Shown piece after piece: positions 1 to 5,825 of a stretch of 7,815 nt of DNA. The notes under the pieces are model-generated. The model did no database searches, was not told the DNA's origin, and saw only the letters and a program-made list of their open reading frames with translations. This DNA is from Microcaldota archaeon. GTDB taxonomy: Archaea > Iainarchaeota > Iainarchaeia > JAADDC01. Where the stretch lies: the NCBI GenBank assembly GCA_027000685.1, contig JALTNN010000001.1, positions 1 through 7,815 of the forward strand. Direction: 5' to 3'. The translations under genes were made by a program, and so were the position numbers. Within the stretch, counting starts at the first letter, position 1; each line of letters opens with the position of its first letter.

Positions 1-603
1 GAGGAAGGCGAGGAGGGAAGATACGGCGATGAGGGCAAGCTGAGCGGTGAAGAGATCCCCTGCGAGAAAGGCCTTCACCCCGAGAGTGGAGTTGAGTATG
101 ATCGAGAGGCCAGCCTCGAGCCCGTTGTAGCCAGCCAACATGTTCAGGGCGTTCGAGGCGCCGACGACACCGATGGGAACTATGAGGAGGGAATAGACCC
201 ACACCGGGACTCCAAAAACGGAGAAGGAGTTGTAGGATGGGTTGTAGAGGGTGACCGCGATGAGGGGAAGGGAAGAGAGGAGGGTGAGCAGGGGCTTTAA
301 CCACTGGGGGAGCCCCTTCTTCCACCCGAGGACGTCGTCGGCGAAGCCGATGAAGCCCGTTATAGTGAGGGCAGAGATTACCGCGAACAGCTCGGGTGAA
401 GGGGCGTTGAGGATGGCGTAGATGGAGAGGCCTGTGAACGTTCCTACGACGAAGGAGAAACCTCCGGCCTCTGCGACGAGGACTTCTCCGTGCTTGTTCA
501 TGTCCCTCCCGACGAGTCCCCTCTCCCTCGCGACGCCTATCCAGAACCTCGTGGTGAAGAAGGTGACGAGGAATGCGACGAGGGGAGGGAGGATCTCCAT
601 CAT
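1..603 (-). CDS. UDP-GlcNAc:dolichyl-phosphate GlcNAc-1-P transferase-like (glycosyltransferase family 4), C-terminus cut by window edge
   Basis: Reading the minus strand from the ATG at 603-601 gives 201 uninterrupted codons to the window edge, so the gene is partial at its C-terminus. The protein is a multi-pass membrane protein of the MraY/WecA/Alg7 family, which moves GlcNAc-1-phosphate from UDP-GlcNAc to a polyprenyl phosphate at the membrane. Visible signatures, in order: a hydrophobic first helix (residues 5-20), RDMNKHG (33-39) followed by AEAGG (44-48), the acidic pair in GFADDVLGWKKGLPQW (86-101), and NALNMLAGYNGLEAG (151-165). This set matches the archaeal/eukaryotic GPT branch better than bacterial MraY. 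The usual PE(M)GG is AEAGG here. In archaea such enzymes start N-glycan or other surface-glycan assembly (family knowledge). The start overlaps the rfcL stop as ATGA, so the two genes are probably co-transcribed and translationally coupled. A second in-frame ATG at 600-598 is an alternative start. The exact sugar is inferred. Confidence 0.87.
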   Translation of the reverse strand, partial: MMEILPPLVAFLVTFFTTRFWIGVARERGLVGRDMNKHGEVLVAEAGGFSFVVGTFTGLSIYAILNAPSPELFAVISALTITGFIGFADDVLGWKKGLPQWLKPLLTLLSSLPLIAVTLYNPSYNSFSVFGVPVWVYSLLIVPIGVVGASNALNMLAGYNGLEAGLSIILNSTLGVKAFLAGDLFTAQLALIAVSSLLAFL

Positions 604-1889
604 GATCTCGACCTGAGATGGTGCTTTCTCGCCTCCTCGGCGGCCGACATGAGCTCCTTCACCCTCGGATCAGAGGGGTCCGTTCCGAGGATGAGGGCCA
701 CCTCCTCATCCGTGAGCCTCGCCCTGTGTATGATCTCGGCCGCCCACTCCCTCTTCCTCATCCAGAGGGGGAGGAAGGGGAAAACGTCGGAGAGGATCCT
801 CCTCCTCGAGAGGTGGAAGACCTTTCCCAATTTCGCGGCGAGCTCTCTCCTCTTCTGGTTCCTCTCCCTGAACTTCGAGAGGAGACGGATCCACGTGGGG
901 AAGGAGTACCTCGTGAACTTCCTGTATGGCTTCTTCTTCGCTATTATGACGCCGTTAACGAGGAGTTCCTGTGAGTAGGAGAGGAAGCCCCAGTACTGGC
1001 GCCTTATTATCCTTCCGGAGAAGACGTCAGAACGGGAGACCCACCTGAAGGCCTCGGCTACCTCCTCCGGGTCCTCGTACTCCCTTGGGATGTTCTCCAC
1101 AACCCAGTAGGTGAACATCTCGGGGTCCATGTCGAGGGTGGCGGTGAGGATGAAGGGACGGATCAGGGCCTCGCTCTTAAAGATCTTCGCGAGCACCTCG
1201 AAGATGTTGGCCTCTCTGTCGCGGAAGCCGAGATCCCTTACGAGGTCCACCGTTATCTTAATACCATAACGGGCGACGGCCTGGAGGTCAAGGAGTGCGG
1301 CCCTCACGTCCCCGCTCTCCTTCCTCGCGAGGTAAATTATGGCATCCTTATCATAGGGGATGCCTTCCCTCTCAAGGATCTTCATTAAGTAGGAGGCGAG
1401 CTGTGTGGGGGAAACCCTCCTGTACTCGACGAGGCGCACGTAGGGTTTTAGGGGGGTGACAGAAGGTGACCAAGCGTCGTTGGCAGTGAGGATGACGGGG
1501 TTCTTCGCCCGCTGGAGGATCTCCACTATGGCCTTAACGCCTCCTGCGTCCTCCTTCGGGGACAAACCGTCAACCTCGTCTATGAGAATGAGCTTCCTCC
1601 CCCCAAAGAGGGAGACGGCCTGGGAGGCGGCTCCGAGAACCCTCTCAACGGCCTCCCTGTTCCTCGTGTCGGAGGCGTTCATCTCGATGAGATCCCACCC
1701 GTACTCTGAGGCGACCGCGTATGCTGTTGCCGTCTTTCCAACCCCGGGAGGTCCGTAGAGGAGGAGGGGCTTCTGGGGATTTCCGTTCTTCCAGGATTCG
1801 GCCCAGGAACGAACTACCTGTTTTGCTTCCTCGTTCCCTATGATTTCGTCGAGCCTCTTCGGCCTGTACTTGTACGTCCAAAGGGCCAC
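600..1889 (-). CDS. rfcL: Replication factor C large subunit (clamp loader ATPase)
   Basis: The AAA+ large subunit of the archaeal clamp loader, which with RfcS opens the PCNA ring and loads it on primed DNA. From the GTG at 1889-1887 the protein has 429 residues. It begins VALWTYKYRPKRLDEIIGN, the normal RFC N-terminus (KYRPxxLxEIIGN). Walker A GPPGVGKT is at 46-53, Walker B LILIDEVD at 100-107, a sensor 1-like ILTANDAW at 133-140, and the GDVRAALLDLQ lid/sensor 2 segment at about 193-203. A helical collar and basic C-terminal region follow. The frame is open upstream to an ATG at 1967, but those 26 extra residues do not look like RFC and would overlap the divergent gene. A TTTATA box (1917-1912) lies about 25 bases before the GTG, so a leaderless GTG start fits best. 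The protein is somewhat short, and its C-terminus (HHLRSRS) has no evident PCNA-interacting QxxLxxFF box. The stop overlaps the next gene by 4 bases. Confidence 0.95.
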   Translation of the reverse strand: MALWTYKYRPKRLDEIIGNEEAKQVVRSWAESWKNGNPQKPLLLYGPPGVGKTATAYAVASEYGWDLIEMNASDTRNREAVERVLGAASQAVSLFGGRKLILIDEVDGLSPKEDAGGVKAIVEILQRAKNPVILTANDAWSPSVTPLKPYVRLVEYRRVSPTQLASYLMKILEREGIPYDKDAIIYLARKESGDVRAALLDLQAVARYGIKITVDLVRDLGFRDREANIFEVLAKIFKSEALIRPFILTATLDMDPEMFTYWVVENIPREYEDPEEVAEAFRWVSRSDVFSGRIIRRQYWGFLSYSQELLVNGVIIAKKKPYRKFTRYSFPTWIRLLSKFRERNQKRRELAAKLGKVFHLSRRRILSDVFPFLPLWMRKREWAAEIIHRARLTDEEVALILGTDPSDPRVKELMSAAEEARKHHLRSRS

Positions 1890-1891
1890 GT

Positions 1892-1901
1892 AGGTATTTT
1901 G
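1892..1901 (+). promoter_or_regulatory. Possible weak TATA element for the rightward pilin-like operon
   Basis: The plus strand carries TATTTT at 1895-1900, about 27-32 bases before the ATG at 1927. This is the only A/T-rich stretch at a suitable distance for a leaderless transcript, as no good Shine-Dalgarno sequence lies next to the ATG. An AGGAGAAGG at about 1902-1910 is too far from the start to act as one. The match to the archaeal TATA consensus is poor, so this is a placement by elimination. Transcription could instead begin inside rfcL. Confidence 0.25.
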
Positions 1902-1907
1902 AGGAGA

Positions 1908-1920
1908 AGGGTATAAATTG
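1908..1920 (-). promoter_or_regulatory. TATA box of rfcL, leaderless-type promoter
   Basis: On the minus strand the sequence reads CAATTTATACCC, with TTTATA at 1917-1912. The last A is 23 bases before the G of the rfcL GTG start at 1889. That is the TATA-to-start distance expected when archaeal transcription begins at or next to the start codon. No Shine-Dalgarno sequence precedes the GTG. On the plus strand the same bases read TATAAA, but they lie only 10 bases before the divergent ATG at 1927, too close to serve that gene. Confidence 0.65.
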
Positions 1921-1926
1921 AATAGG

Positions 1927-2319
1927 ATGAGGGGATTTGCGTCCGTAGAAATACTCCTGCTCTCCACCCTCTTACTGGGCCTCTTCTACGCCATGCTGAC
2001 GGGGGTAAACTCCGTGGCGAAGGGGATCGTGGAGGAGGGAGAGGCAGTCTCGGGCTACAGGAAGGTCCTCTCCGCGGTGGAGAGGGTTGTGGAAGAGTCA
2101 ACCGTGAGGGGAGTTGCGGAGGAGGTTGTTGCCCTCCCGGCACCGGCCACGCTGTCGTGGGGAGGGGAGGAGATAAACGTGGATGTGAACGGGCTCGTCA
2201 TAGCGGGGAGCGTGCCGGGCTTCGACATCGTCCCGGGGAGTAAAAGGGTTGGGGAGGGCTCTGCCCTCGTGAGGGCCACGTCCACGGGGGGCGGTGTGAT
2301 ATTGGAGGTGGTACAGTGA
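1927..2319 (+). CDS. Pilin-like protein with class III signal sequence (130 aa)
   Basis: A small single-pass protein beginning MRGFASVEILLLSTLLLGLF. The N-terminus is a class III (type IV pilin-like) signal: a short basic leader, Gly at -1, then F-A-S-V-E with the conserved Glu at +5 and about 18 hydrophobic residues. Such proteins are cut by a prepilin peptidase (EppA or FlaK/PibD type) just before the hydrophobic helix and assembled into filaments by the N-terminal helix (family knowledge). The usual Gln/+1 of the EppA motif is Phe here. After the helix come a charged amphipathic stretch (VAKGIVEEGEAVSGYRKVL) and a mostly beta-like C-terminal region with Gly-rich turns; there are no Cys. 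The ATG at 1927 is preferred over the TTG at 1918 because it gives the canonical short leader. It is the first gene of the operon, and its stop overlaps the next start as GTGA. No specific subunit family is recognised. Confidence 0.72.
   Translation: MRGFASVEILLLSTLLLGLFYAMLTGVNSVAKGIVEEGEAVSGYRKVLSAVERVVEESTVRGVAEEVVALPAPATLSWGGEEINVDVNGLVIAGSVPGFDIVPGSKRVGEGSALVRATSTGGGVILEVVQ
2304..2310 (+). promoter_or_regulatory. Shine-Dalgarno site for the second pilin-like gene
   Basis: GGAGGTG lies inside the end of the preceding gene, five bases before the GTG at 2316. It settles a GTG start for the 79-residue protein and supports coupled translation. Confidence 0.6.
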
Positions 2320-2555
2320 GGGGGTTTTTCTTCTCGTCGCTCTTCTTCATCTCCCTCATGCTCACGCTTGTCGTGATTTCCCAGCTCTTCGGGCAGCTCG
2401 AAATGCCGGGCCACGGAGAATCCCTCACCCCTAAGGCTGCCTACGGCTTCGCCCTCTCCTCGCTGAAAGGCGTGCGGGTGGGGAGCTGCTACATTGACAT
2501 AAACACGTTCGGCAGGCTCGACACCCTCGATGTACCGGAGGAGGTACCATGCTGA
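2316..2555 (+). CDS. Small membrane-anchored, pilin-like protein (79 aa)
   Basis: A 79-residue protein starting MRGFFFSSLFFISLMLTLVV, with one N-terminal hydrophobic segment at about residues 4-26 and a short outside domain of about 50 residues. The leader repeats the MRGF of the gene before it, but the position matching Glu+5 is Ser. It may therefore be a minor pseudopilin of the GspK type, which also lacks this Glu (family knowledge), or simply a membrane-anchored partner. The domain ends in EEVPC, and it has two Cys (SCYID and the last residue). It starts at a GTG overlapping the previous stop (GTGA) and shares 7 bases with the next gene, so it is translated as part of the trio. I do not recognise a family, and the processing site is inferred. 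Confidence 0.65.
   Translation: MRGFFFSSLFFISLMLTLVVISQLFGQLEMPGHGESLTPKAAYGFALSSLKGVRVGSCYIDINTFGRLDTLDVPEEVPC
2540..2545 (+). promoter_or_regulatory. Shine-Dalgarno site for the third pilin-like gene
   Basis: GGAGGT three bases before the ATG at 2549, within the coding end of the preceding gene. It fixes the start although the two frames overlap by 7 bases. Confidence 0.5.
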
Positions 2556-3418
2556 AGTTGCTGCCCTTCCTCGAGGGCCTTAACATCCTATTCCTCGTCG
2601 TCTCCCTATTCTACTCCGCCCTCTCCGTGCTCCCGAGCTACCAAGTCCTGTCCTACCACCTCTTCCTCGCCCAGTCATCCGGCTTTCTCCTCCTGAAGGC
2701 AGCCGGGGAGGCCTTCTCCTACGCCTACCACGTGGAGGTAAACGGGGCGTTCGACCCAAACGCGTACAGCGACGAGGTGAACGAGCAGTGGGACGTGCCT
2801 TACTTCTTCTCCTATCCCCCCAGGGGGACAACCGCCACGTGCGCATCGGTTGATGGGAAGATGGGGTGCGTCGTGTGGAACCTCGACGGGGGAACTTCGT
2901 CAGACCCCTGCCCCACGGTGAAGGCCTACTCTCCCAACCCCGATCCCTCCACGCTGATATTCCCGGACACTGCCACGCTGGAAGTGGGGACTTCAACCTA
3001 CCTCTCTACCATCCTCTCGGACCTGAGTGCCAAGCTCGCGAGGAGGCAGGTAAGCCTTACTGCCTCAATCACGCCCGGCGTCCTCACCTCCGGGGGTGGC
3101 TATTCTCTTCTCGTTGACATGTCGTTCTCCCTCTCGTCGCCCTACATCACCTACTCGAAGACCTTGAACAACGTAGAGTGGGTCATGGGGGTTTCTCTGA
3201 AGGGTGTTTCGGGGAGGGCGAGGTGTGTGTGCGATTTCGGGGGTGGAGAGGTGGATGTGGCAACGTATGAGGTGAACAGGTTAGTCCTCGGGCTCACCGG
3301 GGAGGTGAAGGGCAACAGGCTCCTCGAGGAGAACGAGGTGATGCTCATATACTTCACCAGGAGGCTCTCCAACAATCCGCGGGCAAACCCCCTCTACTGT
3401 AGGATGGTGGTAGAGTGA
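2549..3418 (+). CDS. Membrane-anchored secreted protein of the pilin-like cluster (289 aa)
   Basis: A protein with one N-terminal hydrophobic segment (about residues 11-33, LNILFLVVSLFYSALSVLP) and a long outside domain of about 250 residues. The domain is rich in Ser, Thr, Gly and Tyr, with strand-like alternation typical of an extracellular beta fold. It has six Cys (98, 107, 121, 226, 228, 284), an even number suited to disulfides. The leader (MLKLLPFLEG) is short like a prepilin leader but lacks a clear G/Q cleavage site; Glu9 could act as a pilin-type acidic residue. Its place after two pilin-like genes, with overlaps on both sides (7 bases before, GTGA after), suggests it is the large pseudopilin-like or tip-proximal member of a three-subunit assembly. 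No known family is recognised, and the role is inferred from context. Confidence 0.62.
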   Translation: MLKLLPFLEGLNILFLVVSLFYSALSVLPSYQVLSYHLFLAQSSGFLLLKAAGEAFSYAYHVEVNGAFDPNAYSDEVNEQWDVPYFFSYPPRGTTATCASVDGKMGCVVWNLDGGTSSDPCPTVKAYSPNPDPSTLIFPDTATLEVGTSTYLSTILSDLSAKLARRQVSLTASITPGVLTSGGGYSLLVDMSFSLSSPYITYSKTLNNVEWVMGVSLKGVSGRARCVCDFGGGEVDVATYEVNRLVLGLTGEVKGNRLLEENEVMLIYFTRRLSNNPRANPLYCRMVVE

Positions 3419-4548
3419 TAGGCATCGTTGGAAAACCGTCGTCGGGGAAATCAACGTTCTTCAACGCGGCGACGGAGCTCAACGTGAAGACAGCTCCCTA
3501 CCCCTTCACGACGATAGAGCCGAATGTGGGGATCTCGTGGGTGAGGGTGAGGTGCCCTCACACGGAGATCGGGAGGGAGTGCAGGCCGAGAAGCGGGTTC
3601 TGTTTGGAGGGGAATAGGTTCGTGCCCGTGAAGGTGATTGACGTGGCGGGTCTCGTTCCTGGGGCCCACAAGGGGAGGGGGATGGGAAACAGGTTCTTGG
3701 ACGACCTGAGGCAGGCAGATGCGTTCATACACGTGGTCGATGCATCGGGGAAAACGGACCTCGAGGGGAACCCGGGAGAGGGGAACCCGGTGGAGGAGGC
3801 GGAGTTCCTCGAGAGAGAGCTCGTCGAGTGGATAAAGGAAAAGGTCGTGAAGGCCTGGGAAAAGGTGAAGAAGCTTCCTGGGGAGAAGAGGGACGAGGTG
3901 TTGAGGGAGCAATTCACGGGCCTCGGGGTGAGGCCCGAGGAGGTAGAGAGGATAATGAACAGGGTGGGGTACCCGGAGGGGAAGGAGGAGGAGTGGGCGG
4001 AGGAATTCCTCTCCCTGAGGACGAGGGTGATCGCGGCGAACAAGGTGGACGTGGAGGGGTCGGAGGAGTGGGTGAGGGAACTGGAGAGGAAGTTCGAAAA
4101 CGTCGTCCCCACATCTTCCCTCGCAGAGCTGATACTCCGGAGGGCGGCAAGGGGCGGTTACATACGGTATATCCCGGGGGACGGCGACTTCGAGGTGGTC
4201 AAGGACCTCACGGACGAGCAGAGGAGGGCGCTCGACCTCGCAAGGGACGTGATGGAGAGGTACGGTTCCACGGGTGTTCAGGAAGCGATAAACAAGGCTG
4301 TTTTATCGAAGAACATTGTCGTCTTTCCCGTGGCGGACGAGAACAGGTGGACGGACGGTGAGGGTAACGTGCTCCCCGACGCCCTCATACTCCAAAGCGG
4401 TTCTACGGCCCTTGACCTCGCCTACGCTGTCCACACGGAGATAGGAAAGAGGTTCATCGCCGCAGTTGATGGGAGGACGAAGAGGAGGGTAGGGAAGGAT
4501 CACGAGCTGAAGCACCTTGACGTAATTAGGATAGTGGCGGGGAGGTGA
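3415..4548 (+). CDS. ychF: Archaeal YchF/Obg-related GTPase with C-terminal TGS domain
   Basis: A 377-residue P-loop GTPase of the TRAFAC Obg/YchF group, thought to work with ribosomes or translation (family knowledge). Motifs: G1 GKPSSGKST (6-14), the G2 region YPFTTIEPNVG (29-39), G3 DVAGLVPGAHKGRGMGNRF (76-94), G4 NKVD (209-212) and a G5-like PTSS (232-235). A helical insert lies between G3 and G4, and a TGS domain follows at about 300-377 (LILQSGSTALDLAYAVH). G4 is NKVD, the guanine-specific form, unlike the NxxE of bacterial YchF, which prefers ATP. Three Cys (47, 56, 63) sit in the insert after G2, where archaeal homologues also tend to have them. The GTG start overlaps the previous stop (GTGA), with GGTGGT four bases upstream. 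A housekeeping GTPase directly coupled to a secreted, pilin-like gene is unusual. A 15-base repeat makes EGNPGEGNP at 117-125. Confidence 0.93.
   Translation: MIGIVGKPSSGKSTFFNAATELNVKTAPYPFTTIEPNVGISWVRVRCPHTEIGRECRPRSGFCLEGNRFVPVKVIDVAGLVPGAHKGRGMGNRFLDDLRQADAFIHVVDASGKTDLEGNPGEGNPVEEAEFLERELVEWIKEKVVKAWEKVKKLPGEKRDEVLREQFTGLGVRPEEVERIMNRVGYPEGKEEEWAEEFLSLRTRVIAANKVDVEGSEEWVRELERKFENVVPTSSLAELILRRAARGGYIRYIPGDGDFEVVKDLTDEQRRALDLARDVMERYGSTGVQEAINKAVLSKNIVVFPVADENRWTDGEGNVLPDALILQSGSTALDLAYAVHTEIGKRFIAAVDGRTKRRVGKDHELKHLDVIRIVAGR
3763..3792 (+). repeat. Two-copy 15-base tandem repeat inside the GTPase gene
   Basis: Two adjacent in-frame copies beginning GAGGGGAACCCGG, differing only in the last two bases. 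They encode EGNPG followed by EGNPV (residues 117-126), just after the G3 region and before the helical insert. It looks like a small slippage duplication in a surface loop. Confidence 0.7.
4541..4548 (+). promoter_or_regulatory. Strong Shine-Dalgarno overlapping the GTPase stop codon
   Basis: GGAGGTGA is a full-strength complement to the archaeal 16S 3' end, four bases before the GTG at 4553. Its last three bases are the stop codon of the GTPase gene. It fixes the GTG as the start of the protease gene. Confidence 0.75.
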
Positions 4549-4552
4549 GCGA

Positions 4553-5146
4553 GTGGAAGAGGTGGCGAGGCACCGCGCGGAGAGGGCCAGGCATCTCGTC
4601 AACTGGCTCACGGGAAAGATCGTCGTGCACGCGAGGGATGAAGGTGCCGGCAGGGAGGTGGCGAGGCACCTAAAGGAGCTCTTGGAGGATCTGACGGGCG
4701 AAACGTTCTCCGCTGAAATCCGGAGGCCGAGGTGGGAGCCCCTTCAGAGCTCCATCTTACTACACAGGCTCCTGCTCCGGGAGAAGGGCAGGGAGCCTGC
4801 CATCCACGTGTACGTGGGGGAGTTCAGGGACGTGGACCGCTTTGGTGGCGTGACGTACGAGGTGCTGGCGAGCTCCATGCCCTTCGGCGGGACGTTGTTG
4901 GTTCACCCCAGGCTCTTGGAGAACGGGGAAGACGTTATCAGGTCTCTCCTGGCACACGAGATTGGGCACCTCTTCGGTATGAAGCACGAGGACTTTCACG
5001 AACATGGTATTGGAGTGATGAACCCCCTGAGACCCCGGATAGATGAAAAGACCAGGCGTTACATCTCCGAGTTCATAAGGAGGATAAGGGCATCTTCCAC
5101 CGAACGTGAGCGTAAGAAGGGGAAGCCCTGGTGGAAGTTCTGGTGA
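4553..5146 (+). CDS. Metzincin-type zinc metalloprotease (divergent archaemetzincin-like, cysteine-free)
   Basis: A 197-residue protein with the full metzincin zinc signature HEIGHLFGMKH (135-145: His135, Glu136, His139, Gly142, His145) and a Met-turn VMNP (Met156). The three His bind zinc and the Glu is the general base (family knowledge). Size, the lack of a signal peptide and the upstream strand region (GGTLLVHPRLL, 112-122) resemble archaemetzincins. Those proteins, however, have a Cys right after the third His and further Cys binding a second zinc; here that residue is Glu146 and the protein has no Cys at all. The C-terminus is a basic stretch ending KPWWKFW, which might bind membrane or a partner. 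It probably acts in the cytoplasm or at the inner membrane face. It starts four bases after the GTPase stop behind a strong Shine-Dalgarno, and four bases separate it from the next gene. The substrate is unknown. Confidence 0.85.
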   Translation: MEEVARHRAERARHLVNWLTGKIVVHARDEGAGREVARHLKELLEDLTGETFSAEIRRPRWEPLQSSILLHRLLLREKGREPAIHVYVGEFRDVDRFGGVTYEVLASSMPFGGTLLVHPRLLENGEDVIRSLLAHEIGHLFGMKHEDFHEHGIGVMNPLRPRIDEKTRRYISEFIRRIRASSTERERKKGKPWWKFW

Positions 5147-5150
5147 GGTC

Positions 5151-5825
5151 ATGAGGATTCTCGTCATAGCAGACGTCCACGCGAACCTGCCGGCCCTTCT
5201 GACAGTTCTCCAAGAGGAGTTTGACAAGATTGTGTGTGCCGGGGACCTCGTGGATTACGGGCCTTCCCCCAATGAAGTCGTAGAGATTTTGAGGGAGTTT
5301 GACCCTGTTTGTGTCCTGGGAAATCACGACTGGGCTGTAATAACCGGGGACTACTCGTCCTTCAACCCCTTCGCGGTGTGGAGCTTGAGGTGGACGAGGG
5401 AGAACGTGGGGGAGGAAACGGTGAGGTACATCTCCCGTCTGCCGTTGGAGGTTAGTAGGAGGGTGGGAGGCCTGAAAATATACATAACACACGGCTCGCC
5501 CCTCGACCCCCTCTGGGACTACGTCTTCCCCTGGGACCGGAAGAAGATGGAAAGGATCTTTGAGACGAGAGGGGAGGATCTCGTCGTCCTCGGACACACA
5601 CATATCCCATTATTGGAGGAGAGGGACGGGAAGTTCCTCCTGAACCCGGGTTCCGTGGGTCAGCCGAGGGACGGGAACTGGAGGGCTTCTTACGCCGTCG
5701 TTGACACGGATGAGTGGAGGGTGGAGATCGTCAGGGAGGAGTATCCGGTGGAAAGGGTCGTGGAGAGGATGAGGGAGCTTGGATTCCCCGAGTTCCTGTG
5801 GAGGAGGCTGCTGGAGGGGATTTAA
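5151..5825 (+). CDS. Calcineurin-like metallophosphoesterase (YfcE/MJ0936-type)
   Basis: A 224-residue protein with every motif of the two-metal phosphoesterase fold: DVH (Asp8, His10), GDLVDYGPSP (31-40, Asp32), GNHDWA (57-62, Asn58, His59), THG (His114) and GHTH (148-151). The stretch GNHDWAVITGDYSSFNPFAVW and the metal motifs place it in the small phosphodiesterase family (Metallophos_2) whose members hydrolyse phosphodiesters such as cyclic nucleotides or dinucleotide polyphosphates (family knowledge). The natural substrate is not shown here. The frame is open upstream to 5106, but the ATG at 5151 gives the standard MRILVIADVHAN N-terminus and follows GGTGAGGT at 5142-5149. It is cytoplasmic and the last gene of the operon. 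Its TAA stop shares bases with the stop of the convergent surface protein gene, leaving no room for a terminator between them. Confidence 0.92.
   Translation: MRILVIADVHANLPALLTVLQEEFDKIVCAGDLVDYGPSPNEVVEILREFDPVCVLGNHDWAVITGDYSSFNPFAVWSLRWTRENVGEETVRYISRLPLEVSRRVGGLKIYITHGSPLDPLWDYVFPWDRKKMERIFETRGEDLVVLGHTHIPLLEERDGKFLLNPGSVGQPRDGNWRASYAVVDTDEWRVEIVREEYPVERVVERMRELGFPEFLWRRLLEGI

Noticed and set aside
490..978. Long plus-strand open frame opposite rfcL
   Set aside because: It lies antisense to the strongly supported rfcL and transferase genes, has no start signals, and its translation is low-complexity with no recognisable domain. It is a GC-rich shadow frame.
1890..1967. N-terminal extension of rfcL to an upstream ATG
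   Set aside because: The 26 extra residues do not resemble RFC, would overlap the divergent pilin-like gene and would place the TATA box inside the coding region.
3558..4112. Minus-strand Ser/Pro-rich frame opposite the GTPase
   Set aside because: The composition is that expected from the complement of Glu/Arg/Gly-rich codons, so it is a shadow of the GTPase gene.
5106..5150. N-terminal extension of the phosphoesterase
   Set aside because: The added residues overlap the protease gene and precede a standard MRILVIADVHAN start at the ATG at 5151 with its own ribosome binding site.
5073..5603. Minus-strand frame of 176 codons opposite the protease and phosphoesterase
   Set aside because: It is antisense to two genes with complete catalytic motifs and shows no coherent domain.
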